Positions 1 through 11,599 of a stretch of 64,000 nucleotides of DNA are shown here, in pieces. The position numbers and the translations under genes are program-made. Under the pieces are notes generated by a model. The model was not told where the DNA came from and did no database searches. It saw only the letters and a list, made by a program, of their open reading frames with translations. The first letter of the stretch is position 1, and each line of letters begins with the position of its first letter. This stretch comes from Sceloporus undulatus (lineage: Eukaryota > Chordata > Lepidosauria > Squamata > Phrynosomatidae), in the NCBI RefSeq assembly GCF_019175285.1, contig NC_056524.1, forward strand, positions 150,731,797 to 150,795,796, given 5' to 3'.

Positions 1-185
1 GGAGAACTGCTTCTCTTAAAGCTCTTTCTCTGTTTGCATACATTCCATCAAAAGGGGAATGCCTGATAGAGATAAGAATGTAATTTAACATGAAAAGGGC
101 AAATACAGGTACATGTTACCAGCTTTGAGAGAGAAATTCACTTCAGCTACTTTCCCGCTTCTGTTAATGTTTCAAGACATTTTTC

Positions 186-528
186 TGACTAAATGCATCT
201 GAGGAAGTAGACTGAAGTCTATGAAAGCTCATATTGGCCTGTTACAGACAGCCAAAATAAAGCTGCTTCGAGTCACAATGAAGGTACGGTGTTTCAATGA
301 TGCGTGCGTCCTAAGACTCCAGAAGCCACACCAAAGCCATGCTCCAGTCCTTAGGGCTGGAGTGTGGCTTTGTTGTGACCTCTGGACTCAATGCATCATT
401 GAAACACCGTACCTCCACTGTGACTCGAAGCAGCTTTATTTTGACTGTCTGTAACAGGCCATTGCCAACTTCTTTACTTCAGTTAGTCTGAAAAGTGTTA
501 CAAGATCTCCCTACATTCTGAACCAGTG
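186..528 (+). repeat. dispersed repeat (tail family), split by a MITE
   Basis: CATCTGAGGAAGTAGACTGAAG (about 198-219) plus the AGTCTGAAAAGTGTTACAAGATC portion after 461 belong to the family amplified as the tandem array in COMTD1 intron 1. The class is unknown; it resembles a retroelement 3' tail. Confidence 0.6.
237..460. mobile_element. palindromic PIF/Harbinger-like MITE, copy 1
   Basis: Near-perfect full-length inverted repeat: GGCCTGTTACAGACAG at the left matches CTGTCTGTAACAGGCC at the right. It is flanked by ATT on both sides. It is inserted in a dispersed repeat, whose empty site is restored by removing the element. Related copies are at 29717-29951 and 62743-62975. Confidence 0.85.
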
Positions 529-2330
529 TTTTAGATACATATGTTCTTAATTGTTGCCTATTTTAAAACGTGCCATATCCTGTTCATGAGGGAGGCAAAT
601 GTATGTGCCTCTTTGGGAAGTAATGGCTATATATTGCAAATAATTCCAGAATTACAGACTTCATTACACACACTCAGAAAATATCTGTACCAGTTAAACT
701 ATATTTCTCAGATAATTTGGAGTGAAGAACTGAATCCTGTTAAATTCAAGAATGTGAGATAATTGTCTGAAGCAACTTCCTCTTTAATTTAGATTGTGTA
801 GTAAAGCGGTCCAAGATGATCTAAGAACTGCACATAAAGTTGTTGGTTCACTTACAGCAGAAAATGTACACCCAAAGGGAATTGCTTTTACTAGGTGTCT
901 ATAGAAGGGAATACCACCTATAATATTTGTATAGTGCTTTAGTACTTGAAATGTGCCCGGGCTTTCATTTATTGTCCAACTTAGAGTTGATAGGGAACAT
1001 GACTGAGCTACCCAGTATGACCTTTACCATCAGTTGTCTTACTGGTTTGATATGTCTTGATATTGGGTGGCTTTCTTCATTGCAGTAGCTAAGTAGTGAC
1101 CCAGCAGTAACAGGTATTATTTTAACTGATCCAACTAATCCTGTCCCTTTTCATGCATTTTAAGGAGTGTGCTACCACATCCTCAGCTTGTGTTGCTCAC
1201 ACCATACAGGTAACAAATCTGAACAGGAGAGCTGTTCACACATGTGCATTTGGCAGCGTGAAAAATGCCAGGATTCCCAGCTGTGTGGAAAACTTCCATT
1301 TGCAGTCAGTGTTTCTGTTCAGACTTGTTACGCTCTTGAGGAGAACAACAGAATTGGAAATTAAGGTGGTAGTGGCTAGTGTGCTGCCTTCTTTACAAGT
1401 TCATTCAACATGCTACAAGATATGCCAGGATGAACCACAGCTTCTCCTTCCTTCTGTTGCTCTGATTTGAATACCATAACTTTCCTGCTGCTTTGCACAA
1501 TACCTTTGCCACCATGTTTTTAAAAAATGAGTGCTTGCTAATCACATGGATACAGTATATCTGGCTCAGTTACTGCTCTTGCATGTGGCTAGTCAAAAGG
1601 GAGGAACTAAGAGGGACAAGGCTTAGTTTTTCCATGAGGAAACTGATACAATTTCTTAAGAATAGCAGATCCTTATGCTCTTCACCTTCAGCAAAGAACT
1701 GTTGGTGTCATTGCCATAGGCGGTACTTCCTGTCTTTCAAGCTTGTCCACCCCAAACCAACCTGAACACCAGCTGATATTACAAGGATTGCATAATAAGC
1801 TAAGGGCTGCAACTATGGTTAACATTAATGTAAAGGACAGGTTCAGAATTGTTATTAGATTACATGGATTAGAGCTGGGTCAGGAATTTTTGGTCCTCCA
1901 GATGTTGGAATGCACGCTTCATCAGCTCCTGAAACACATTTTTGTCAAAGGTGGCGTTGCATGTAGTCAAACATGCATTTCACAAGCATGATTGACAATG
2001 TGCAGATCTTTTTAGTGTAGGCGAGAGTACAGCTCAATTGATGGCCTAAATCGCTGATGTAATCCGGAAATCCAAGAGAAATGCTGGATTTGAAAAAATA
2101 CTCTTAAATTGTACAATCCACTGCAGGATATCACAACTCTTCGGACTTGCCCAGAATGCTTCATTCAATTAAATCTCATTTGATCCATCACTTGATCCCA
2201 CATTCTCACTGAAAATCTCAACTGATGTTCTGTAACAACGCACCAGAGAAAGAGAGCTGAGTGCCTTCATGATGATAGGCATAAAGTGCCTTCATTTCTG
2301 GATTTAGTTAATTGTGGACATATAAGAAAA
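529..2330. other. no supported feature
   Basis: A/T-rich sequence. Short ORFs up to 105 codons have no recognisable domains or splice context. No repeat family was confidently recognised. Confidence 0.5.
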
Positions 2331-2640
2331 GTACCACACACACACACATGTTAGAGATGTCTCATCCACAGGGTCACCATGAACTGAGATCGACTCAAAG
2401 GCAGTTAACAACAACAACACACACATTCAAGCTCTTTGCTCAGAAACAGCACATTGTAAACTGGCTAATACTATAGTAATTTTGAGAGCTAAAGAGGTGA
2501 GGATTTTCCTCCCAGCTATCACTCCAAGACTGCATGCAGGGATTTTCTTTTCCATCAAAGGAGAATTTACTACTTCCTCACTCAGTGGGCTGGCACCACC
2601 CCAATCTGCTACTCTAACTCAGAAGACTAAAGATTGAGTA

Positions 2641-2919
2641 TTAAAATGTAAGACTTGTGCCTTCAAGTGTCCTGTCCACATCTTCAGGCTGAAAAATGAG
2701 AATTATCCAAGCAAATAGAGTGCATGGAAAATCCCAGTACCTCAAAAATGTAGTCTGTATGCCTAACTCATAGCGGACAGAATCTGCCAAGTGCTTTGCA
2801 AACAGGTCACAAAGGGTCATTAAGGGCTCCTCCCAGCACATGTGCAGCTCAAAATATGGATAGCACCGACAAATTGATGGGTGGCACTGATATGGATATG
2901 GTGGCTGAAAAATACACAT
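2641..2919 (-). other. exon-like ORF of unknown identity
   Basis: A 92-codon minus-strand ORF contains PPYPYQCHPSICRCYPYFE and ends FQPEDVDRTLEGTSLTF. The segment reading from PPYPYQ follows a good acceptor (GTATTTTTCAG) and runs to a GAG|GTACTG donor-like site. I do not recognise the peptide. It could be a diverged exon or transposon coding debris. Confidence 0.2.
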
Positions 2920-3549
2920 ACATATTTAACAACTCATATTAAGTGGGAGATAAAACAACTGGCAACAGAAGTGTCATGGGGAGCACAGGGAATGTGGACC
3001 GCAAAAAATGATACTCCAGAGGAGGGTTGACACCCAGTTGGGCTTTCCTCCTGCTGCAGGGGAATGTATGTGTGCGCCAATGCTACTGTACCTGGCACTG
3101 GCCCCTTCTCCACTGCCTAGCTTACTCCCTGAAGAGGAAGCCAAGCAGCAAAGGAGGGACAAACACTCGTCCTGCAAGTTTCTTCTGTTGCCTGGTTTTC
3201 TCCCAAGAGGAAGCTGGGCAGTGGAGAGTGGTGAATTTGCCCTTTCCGTCTTCTTCTACTGCCTCACTTGCACGGCTGTCTCTCAGTCACTCTGGGGCCA
3301 GACAAGTGAGAATCAGTGATAGGGTGGGCAGAGGAATCTGCCATCACTGCTGCCCAGCAGCCCTTACAAGGTCTGGCCAGATGGGTGGCTGGGGGGGGGG
3401 GGGCAGGCCACTGCCACCGCCATTTCGGAAGCCTCATTGCAGCAGATGACACCAAGAGTAGTGATGCCACTGGTTGGCAGTCTCCAGAAATCAATGCAAG
3501 TAGCCTTAAACAGAAGTAGACTTTGTGAAGTTCCTAGAAGGTTAAGGTA

Positions 3550-3881
3550 AAGGTAGGTAAAGGTATTCTCCATTGACAAGGTTGTCATCGTTTCTGACCA
3601 TAGGGAGCGGTGCTCATCTCCATTACTAAGCTGAAGAGCCAGCATTGTCAGAGACTACTCAGTGATCAGGTGGCGAGCATGATTGCACAGAACGCTGTTT
3701 ACCTTCCCACTGAAGTAGTACCTATTTACGTGCATTTGCATGCTTTCGAACTGCTAAGTTAGCAGAAGCTGAGACTAGTGATGGGAGCTCACCCCATCAT
3801 GCAGTATTTGTGCCTTGAACTGCCAACTTGCTGATCTTGCAATCAACAGGGTCAGTCTCTCAACTACTTGAGCCACCACTC
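3550..3881 (-). mobile_element. tRNA-derived squamate SINE with a 12-bp target-site duplication
   Basis: The element reads on the minus strand, with the tRNA-like head at the right (GAGCCACC...). The body (GTGCTCATCTCCATT, CATTTGCATGCTTTCGAACTGC) is typical of abundant lizard and snake SINEs. AAGGTTAAGGTA flanks both ends (3538-3549, 3882-3893), a perfect 12-bp duplication. Confidence 0.85.
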
Positions 3882-4406
3882 AAGGTTAAGGTAAGCAGGA
3901 TCTTTTTCAGGCCATGAGCTGAACAAGGGAATGATTCTTAAATATGGATTGGCCCTGGAGTAAGGGCAAGATGTCTTTGGGTAGCACAAAATTCCAGGAT
4001 GCTGGATCAATTAGAACCAGAGGCTAGCAAGGTAATTTTATATCCTGGATGTAATAATTTTTCTTTGTGTATCAATTCTGTTATGAAGCACACAAGATGT
4101 CACTTCTCCCCACCCTCTGGCATTCCGTTTTAGAGTTGCATCTACATACCAGCCACATTAAAGCAAGCAATAGCTAACCTGGGTTATTAAAAAGTATTGT
4201 GCATTTGTGCAGTTTTGCTGCTTTAAATCCCTTAATTCAAAGCAGTAGCATGAATTCCACTGGAATACAATGTAGTTTGCGTCTGCTGCCCTGACGCTAA
4301 ATACATTTCCTTGAAAATAAGACCATTTTGTTATATGAAAGGATACTATGTTTTAAAGGTGAAATATTACCTGCAACCGCAGATGTCTCTGGCAGATGAA
4401 TAAACT

Positions 4407-4474
<68 letters not shown>
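4407..4474. repeat. (TAA)n microsatellite abutting a gap
   Basis: Perfect TAA/AAT repeat running straight into the N run at 4475, so its true length is unknown. Confidence 0.95.
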
Positions 4475-4484
4475 NNNNNNNNNN
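4475..4484. other. assembly gap (10 N)
   Basis: Ten N characters. The fixed length suggests a placeholder rather than a measured gap. Confidence 0.99.
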
Positions 4485-5189
4485 TCCATATGCTGGTGTT
4501 GGGCCTGTTTGCAGTTGTCCGCAGCTCCTTTTGCTCTCTCAGTAGTTACTCACCCCTCTTGTCAGCTGCCACCCCCTGGACTTTGGTCTTAAAGTCTGAC
4601 CTTAGAAGCACCACTGTTGTCAGCACTTTCTTCTCAGAAGCAGAAACTGGGATTCCAGCCTCATTCATCTCCACCAACTGCTCTGCATTGCTAACCACAG
4701 ACACAGGGAAAGAAAGCAGCCCAGTCTGTAATCCTTCTGCAACATCAGTGGGCTGCATCCATGCAGATAGTTGCGTGTGAAAATTGTGTGTGGCTATGTC
4801 TGCTGAAGAAATGGCTGCTAGCTACTGATAGGTTGCAGGGTTGTGGGCAGTCTGTGACTGAGTTCAAAAAGTGTGAGAAAGATTGTATAGTGCTAAAGTA
4901 AATAATTTCATCTGAAATGTGTCACTAGCCAAGAAAGCCCCATGATAGGTTCGGTTCGCCTAGGGTCCCCAAAAACTTGAAGGTACACAACAACAAAAAC
5001 AATAACAACAAGGTTCTCCTTTATATCTGAAGCAGATTAATAAAACTAATTCTTGAACAGTAGACTCTATGCTATACAGTACTTGCAATGCTGTATGGAG
5101 CAATTATGCCATCTGGTGGTGATTCTGAGTTGTTATGTTTAGACTCTATTGTAAAATGCAGGTGCTTTTTTGACCATTTTATTGTGCCA

Positions 5190-5335
5190 TGGTATATAAT
5201 GGGCCTTGAGCATCCACGGATTTTATTATCCTCAGGAGGTCCTGGAACCAAATCCCAGTGGATACCAAAGGCCCACTGTATATGTCATTTATTCCACAAG
5301 AATATTTGATAACATTAGAAGAACCCTGTTGGATC
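5190..5335 (-). mobile_element. Tigger-type (Tc1/mariner, pogo-like) fragment plus adjoining repeat
   Basis: TTGAGCATCCACGGATTTT...GGTATCCACTGGGATTTGG (read on the minus strand) is the end sequence of Tigger/MER-like non-autonomous elements. The same composite, including ACATTAGAAGAACCCTGTTGGATC, occurs inverted near 6558-6705. Confidence 0.65.
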
Positions 5336-5674
5336 TAGGTGTTTTATTTCCACCGAGAAAACATAACAGCTCAGTTTCAAGATCAACACATGATCCCCAC
5401 AAAGAGTATTTCCCTTCATAAACATAATGAACATTTGATAGCATTATTCTCTGTAATCTAATATTCAGTGTTAATACTAACTTGCTTCATTGGAGACATT
5501 CACTTAATGTTACTAGGAGCACTGTTAACAAATAGAAAGACCAAAGGTTGGTTTATGTTTGTCCATTTTTGAGAGGTTTGGAGTGACAGGACCTGTAAAA
5601 AAAAGTCTGCTTGTATTTTCTGCTGGTATTTCTGCTTTTGGCATACAGTACGTTGTCAGCCCACAAGCCCATTT

Positions 5675-6342
5675 CAGCCACATTCCCACTTACAAATAAA
5701 TCGTTTTGCGATCCGAATCAATGGATTGGTTCAACAGCGGAGCGTGGTTCACACTACATTTGCCCCTATCGCATTTTCTTGCTGTACAATAAAATAAAAC
5801 AACCCATTTATGGTCCACATTGACGAATGAATCTATTCAATTCAAACTGCTTCCTGCGGGAGTCTCTCAAAATAACCCACTTGTAGTTCACATTGACAAA
5901 TGAATCAGTTCAAGTTGAAGCGTTTTCAGTGGGATTTCCCCCCCCCCCTTTTGTCCATCACTGCAATGTACTTTCAAATGAGCATCGAAAAGTGGGTGAA
6001 CACAAGTTGTTAATTCTCGCTTCCCCACCCAGCGACCCTTTATCACATCATAGTAAATCGATTCTGATCCGCATCTCATTCATACTGACACTGAATCGAT
6101 TCATGAATTCGATTCTTGACATTGCTTCCGATCTGCATATGGTTTACACTTGCACAGAATCGATTTATCCAAAAAGACATGGAAAAAAATCAGCGTCAAA
6201 AAGACACGGATTAAATGGGTCTAGTGCATGGCCCCTCTCTCTGTATCGCTTCAGTGATTTGGTTCAAGTATGAACCAGGGTCATTTAAACAGATTCAAAC
6301 TGACTTGCAAACTGATTTAAAACGTAGTGAGAATGAGGCCTT
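5675..6342. mobile_element. non-autonomous DNA transposon with GGCCTCATTCTCACTAC ends, copy 1
   Basis: The left end (GCCACATTCCCACTTAC) and right end (GTAGTGAGAATGAGGCC) are inverted. The interior has repeated AATCGATTCA motifs and GAACCAGGGTCATTTAAA. A second copy at about 35853-37045 shares the internal order. Confidence 0.65.
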
Positions 6343-6618
6343 CATTGTCTGTAACAATGGTTACTCATTATTGCCATTGGTGAAGGTGAAGGCTCAGATA
6401 CAGAGCAAGGCTATCAGGATGGCTATATGCTACCTCCAGGCAGTATATATACTACAGTTGCCAGGGAACAGGAGAGCAAAATCAAGTGATGACTTTATTG
6501 TCTGCTAATGTGCTTTCCATATAGTTGGCCAAAGTGGAAGACAGTTCGCATGATTTAATCAGGATCCATAGGGTTCTTCTAATGTTTTCAGATATTCTTG
6601 AGGAACAAATCACATATA

Positions 6619-6848
6619 CAGTTGACCCTTGGTATCCATTGGGATTTGGTTACAGGAACTCCTGAGGATAACAAAATCCATGAATGCTCAAGGTCCATTA
6701 TATACAATGGCATAGTAAAATGGTGTCCCTTATATACAATAGCAAAATCAAGGTTGGCTTTTGGGAATTTCTACATTTTTGGAATATTTTCAAGCCATGG
6801 ATAGCTGAATCTGTGGCTAAAGAATCCATGGATATGGAGGGCTGACTG
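6619..6848. mobile_element. Tigger-like (Tc1/mariner) MITE with TA duplication
   Basis: CAGTTGACCCTTGGTATCC at the left is inverted relative to ATGGAGGGCTGACTG at the right, and both ends are bordered by TA. This is the classic end of pogo/Tigger-derived non-autonomous elements. Confidence 0.8.
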
Positions 6849-6984
6849 TATGTGGTCTGCATCGCAGCAGGAGGAGGGAATTGCTCCTTCGTAAATGGAA
6901 TATGGGAACTAAACCTGTAACTTGTAAGAATCAACAAAAGGAGTAAATGTTGAAGTAAACATGACTCAGTTGACAACAAGAATA

Positions 6985-7245
6985 ACAACATTTCTTACCC
7001 ACCCCTCCCCATGGATCAAGACAGGGGACAACAACAATTAACAAACAAACATACATCAGTTAAAACACATCAGTTAAAACACAACAATTTAAAAGGACAG
7101 ATAGGATGTTAATTAAATTAAAACAATCCACATCTAAAATTCATCATTTAAAATTCACAGTTTCAAAATCATCTGGGTAAGGCTGCTGGAAAAGATTGGT
7201 CTTTAATGCTCTTTTAAACTGTCAACCATTGGAGTGATTTTAATA
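6985..7245 (-). mobile_element. L2-type LINE 3' end
   Basis: ACCCACCCCTCCCCATGGATC is the reverse of the conserved L2 3' tail (GATCC-TGGGGAGAGG), followed by A-rich 3' sequence that reads toward the coding end on the minus strand. Confidence 0.55.
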
Positions 7246-7734
7246 TTGATGTAATGTGATCACTCCTGGATGTCCCAGTCTAGAAACACACGCTTATGGA
7301 AAACAACCGGTAGCTCTGTCAGGTTTATTGAAATACTACTTTTAACTAGTGGAGTTTTTCTTGAATATGTAGTATAGAATTTCTTAAATATTTAGAATTC
7401 CACAGAGCATGTTTGAGTGTTTAAAGCAGAGCCTGGAAAATTCCTTGTAATACAATTTGTTGTGGCTTGTGGCAAAGCAACAAGCACGCTACTCCTAGGA
7501 ATTTGCAGCTGTTAACAATGAGAAGATAATTTAGTAGTCATTATTATTATTGCTTTTTAGTTCCTTTTTATGTATCACATTGCTCAACAATTTATTAAAG
7601 AGTATTTACATTGTTAAAGAGTAGACTGTGCACTAATTGTGAATAAGTAAATATCTAAATCTTAAATGAACTGTTCTATGGCATTCCACATTTCTTTGAA
7701 TTGGTGAAGTCAGTTTTGAGCCCAAAACAATCAG

Positions 7735-8412
7735 CTGGAGCAACACAGACCTGGTCTCTTTCTTCCTTTGTTGCTGTTGTTGTTGTTGCTGCTGTTGTTG
7801 TTAGCTGCCCTTGAGTCAGCCCCACTCATGGCAACCCTGTGAATGAGACATCTCCAAGATCTTCTATCCTCAGCCACACTACTCAGATCCTCAGATCCTG
7901 CAAATTCATGCCTGTGATCTTTCTCATTTAATCTATCCATCTGGTGTGTGGTCTTGCTCTCTTCTTGCTGCTGTACACCTTCCTTAGCATTATTGTCTTA
8001 TGACTTATGCCTTCTCATGATGTGACCAAAATATGACAGCCTCAGTTGTGTCATCTTATGTTTCAGTGAGAGTTCCAGCTTCATCTGTTCCAAAACCCAT
8101 TTGTTTGTTTTTTTGGTTGTCCATGGTATTCTCAGCACTCTTCTCCAGGACCATCTCAAATAAGTTTTCTTCCTGACAGTTTTTTAAACTATCCAGCTCT
8201 CACATCTGTACATGGTGATGGGGAATATGATAGCTTGAACAATTCTAACCTTAGTGTGCAGTTGTATATCTTCACACTTCAGGATCTTGTCTAGTTCTTT
8301 CATGGCAGTGCTTTCTAATCCTTGTCTCTTTCTGATTTCTTTACTGCTATCTCCATGCCTATCAGTTTGCTCTGATGTATGGGAACTCTTTAACTCTTTC
8401 AATTTCCTCACT
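7735..8412 (-). mobile_element. BovB/RTE LINE 3' fragment
   Basis: The minus-strand translation includes LKCEDIQLHTKVRIVQAII and YRCESWIV, matching the conserved BovB ORF2 C-terminal region, and ends near WRCLIHRVAMSGADSRAANNN with a (CAA)n tail at 7768-7803. It is 5'-truncated, and its reading frame is broken between the two recognisable parts. Confidence 0.85.
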
Positions 8413-8591
8413 GTCTAGATTGAATTTTTGTAGTTCCTCTGTGTTCATTACTCTCCTCCTTACCTGCCCTTTACTCAGATGCAACCTGTGCCACGTTGCT
8501 TTGATTTACAAGCAAAACAAAAGACAAACCATAGATGAAAGACTTATAGAACCCCGGTTTACAGTCTGTGCCTATAACAATTTGACATTTC

Positions 8592-8940
8592 ACAGAAACA
8601 TAGAGTGACGAGAGCCCAAAGGCCATCCAGTCCAACCCCCTGCCATGCAGGAATACACAATCAAAGCACCCGTTATAGATGGCCATCCAGCCTCTGTTTA
8701 AAAATCTACAAAGAAGGAGACTCCACCACTCTCTGAGGGAGTGTTCCACTATTGAACAGCTATTATCACTAGGAAGTTCTTCCTAATGTTTAGGTGGAAT
8801 CTTTTTTCCTGTAATTTGAATCCATTGCTCCATCTTCAATATCCTTTCCAATATTTAAACATGGTTATCGTGCCACCTCTTACTCTTCTTTTCCCCAGGC
8901 TACACACCCAGCTCTCTAAGCCTGTGGTTTTCAGACCTTT
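8592..8940 (-). mobile_element. CR1 LINE 3' fragment
   Basis: Minus-strand CR1 3' sequence: TCCACCTAAACATTAGGAAGAAC, then GGAGTCTCC, then GGCTGGATGGCCATC. It is 5'-truncated like most CR1 copies. Confidence 0.85.
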
Positions 8941-9564
8941 CATTCCACACTACTGACAAAAGTGGCATGCCACCAGATGGCATGATTATACAATTAGAAA
9001 CATCATTTTTTATTTTCATTTTGTCAGTTTAGCTGCTAACCGATTATATAGTGCTTCAGTTGTAAGGGCTGTGAGGTGGCTTTCACAGATGAATCCGTAT
9101 TACCAGGCAGATATGTGAGAGTACGCATAGACTAGCATCTCAGAGAGAAAACTCACCTTGATCATCTCCCTGTAATGCTATGTTTCCTTTGTAAAAGGAC
9201 TTAGTTTCTATTTTAAATGAAAGGTTCAAACTTGCACCATTGAAATAACCGAGGTCAGGAAACTTCTACCAGGGGATTCTCTTACTTACCCAAACTACTC
9301 CAAAGACTCAGCCTCTTCCCAGTGGCATTTTCTTATTTCCTCCAATAACATTTGCTTATGGGCAGAGCAAGTCATTTGGTTTCCTTCCCTGCATCCATGA
9401 ATCGTCTCTTTGGGGACTGAGTAACATCACCTATGCCAGTCTATTTGCTTTACCCATATTTCTACCCAAGACAACTGTATGGTAATAAACAGTTAAGTAA
9501 CCCTTGCACTAATGGGATCATATAAGCATGTCTAAAATCACAGGTTAAAGATGCTCAGTCTAGA

Positions 9565-9715
9565 GCAGGGATGAGGATTGCATGGACCTCCAGTTACTGT
9601 TAAACTGTAAATCCCAGCATCTCTCTCCCTTGGCCATACTGACTAGGGCTGCTTGGAGTTGCAGTCCAACAACAGCTGGAGGACTGCCCCATTCCCACCT
9701 CTGCTCGTGTCATCC
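9565..9715. mobile_element. hAT-like MITE (CCAACAACAGCTGGAGG type)
   Basis: The inverted arms carry CCTCCAGTTACTG and CAACAGCTGGAGG around AAATCCCAGCATCTC. The same family recurs at about 33125-33245, 34915-35045 and 40690-40805. Confidence 0.55.
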
Positions 9716-9792
9716 CCATGCAGGTTGCTCTAGATGTTGAAAAGGAGGACAAAAGCTCTGGCTAATAAACGAGGAGCTACTAAATAAATCAA

Positions 9793-10275
9793 TGGCACCA
9801 GATCCTGTTTGATCTTGGAAGCTAAGCAAGGTTCAGGCCAGGTTAGCACTCAGATGGGAGAGTGCCAATGAATACCAGGTGCTGTAGCCTAGGAAACTGG
9901 CAAAACCACTTCTGTGTATTCCTTGTCGATGGAGTTTATCACACTAGCAAAATCCCTCTGAAAAATGGGATTTAAACTAGATTTAAATTTAAAAAAACAA
10001 CAACTGTAAATGTGGGAAGTTTATCACACCGCATTCCTGCAAAGGTGAAATAACGAGAAGTTAAAGTGAAGACAAAAGGGAGAAAAACAGTAGCTTTTTA
10101 CTTTTGGGAAGTTCCAAAACTAAAAAGCTCCCATTTTTATCATCTGATAATTTTTTCTAATTTAAATATAGTTTAAATATTATTTTCCAGCAGAATTTCA
10201 CGAGTGTGATAAATGTCTATGAAAACTCCATAGATTTCATGGGGTCACCATGAGTCAGCAGGCAACTTGAAAGTT
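9793..10275 (+). mobile_element. 5S-rRNA-derived Sauria SINE, split by a MITE
   Basis: GATCTTGGAAGCTAAGCAAG...GATGGGAGAGTGCC...ATACCAGGTGCTGTAG follows the 5S rRNA A-box/C-box region. The SINE tail (CAAAACCACTTCTGTGTATTCC; TTTCATGGGGTCACCATGAG) is interrupted by a separate element at about 9929-10213. Confidence 0.88.
9929..10213. mobile_element. TTTATCACAC-type MITE inside the 5S SINE
   Basis: TTTATCACACTAGC at the left is inverted relative to CACGAGTGTGATAAA at the right. Removing it restores the SINE tail. The ends resemble the TTATCACAYGGG group at 33241-33565, 50924-51647 and 59388-60592. Confidence 0.7.
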
Positions 10276-10285
10276 CCTTCTTTAC

Positions 10286-10343
10286 TACCTTCCTTCCTTC
10301 CTTCCTTCCTTCCTTCCTTCCCTCTCACACACACACACACACC
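10286..10343. repeat. (TTCC)n and (CA)n microsatellites
   Basis: About nine TTCC/CTTC units are followed after a few bases by a short CA run. Confidence 0.9.
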
Positions 10344-10679
10344 CCCAGCATTCATTGCCCAATACAGGATTTATGAGATAGAACTGTTTTTTTCCATGAG
10401 AGATATGGAATCTTAGGGCTCCTTAAGTATTCTTAAGGGCATCCCTGCAATTTGTATTGGCGATCCCATGGAAGTCTTGCCGTGGAAGGTTGAGATGTAT
10501 GGCATCATCAATACATTTGCTATGAGAAGCCTTCTCTGGGTTAATCTGTGTGGTGTCCTGGTCTCCTGGAGGACTTTGGGCAATGGAACAGGATAATGGT
10601 CAGAAAGCCAGTTATGTAAAACTTGCTGCTAAGGCAATTGAGTTTATAAAGTTTTGTATGGTAGTAAGGCTTAAGGTAC

Positions 10680-11095
10680 ATCTAAATACTCTCAGAACAA
10701 CTGGAAAGCTTCTACTTGAACATCCCAAAGTGAGACTAACAGCTACTCACCAAAAAGCGTTCACAGCTATGGCCCCCTTGCATTGGAATAATCTCCCGGA
10801 AGAGATTCGACTCAACCCAGCTCTCAACACCTTTAAAAAGGCGCTGAAAACCCATCTCTTCCAACAAGCATACCCTCCTGACCCTCTATAAAGGAAATCA
10901 CTCTCAATTTGAAATCTACCTCAGGATGTTATATTGTGATTGTTAATTGTATGTTTTTAGATAATTTTATCTTAAATGTTGATTTTAAATAATTGTAACT
11001 GTGATGTTTTGTGGAATTTTGATATTGACTGTAATCCCGCCTCGATCCGTGGGGAGAGGCGGGAAAATATAAATAAAATTATTATTATTATTATT
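10680..11095 (+). mobile_element. L2-type LINE 3' fragment with (ATT)n tail
   Basis: The frame ending at 10891 encodes AFTAMAPLHWNNLPEEIRL...LKTHLFQQAYP, the C-terminal tail of L2 ORF2. It is followed by the conserved CCTCGATCCGTGGGGAGAGG 3' UTR and a (ATT)n tail at 11079-11098. Confidence 0.85.
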
Positions 11096-11399
11096 ATTAA
11101 TACAGCAAGAAAGCTTCACTGCCTCCATTTGCACACTCAAGGTACTGTCCAGCAGACCTTTCACAGTGGTTTATCATTTAACACCCAACCCAGTGAATGG
11201 TGTTAGAACCTGTGTTGGTCTATAGTGACATGTTTGCTAGGACACTTAAGTCTACAAAGCTGCTCTCACATGACTGTAGACTTTGAATGCAGTCAGGTAG
11301 GTTCCCTTTTAACGTTTTAAAATTGTAACATCAGAATAGATCCAGATATAGTAACTGTTAGAGCCACTGATTTCAATAGGTTTCTTCCAACTATGACAT

Positions 11400-11580
11400 C
11401 TACACTGTAGAAAAATAATGCTGTTTGACACCACTTTAAGTGCTGTAGCTCTTTCTTATGGAATCCATGGATCTAAGGTTTTTACAGGTCTGTAGCCTTC
11501 TCTGATGGATTCTGTAGGATGGCACCATGGCAGTTAAAATGGTGTTACGTTGCATTATTTGCACAGTGTAGATGTGCCTT
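11400..11580. mobile_element. hAT-like MITE (CATCTACACTGTAGAA)
   Basis: CATCTACACTGTAGAAA at the left mirrors GCACAGTGTAGATGTGCC at the right. The inner arms share the TTTGACACCACTTTAA motif. Related copies are at 25190-25888, 38290-38828 and 60800-61020. Confidence 0.75.
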
Positions 11581-11599
11581 AAGTCTGGATCCAACTTGT

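Noticed and set aside
3008-3449. Overlapping 103- and 140-codon ORFs in a GC-rich stretch
   Set aside because: Two plus frames and two minus frames are open together, which reflects base composition. No domain, leader peptide or splice context.
9793-9897. Possible functional 5S rRNA gene
   Set aside because: The 5S-like part lacks the normal 5' third, has many substitutions and continues into a SINE tail.
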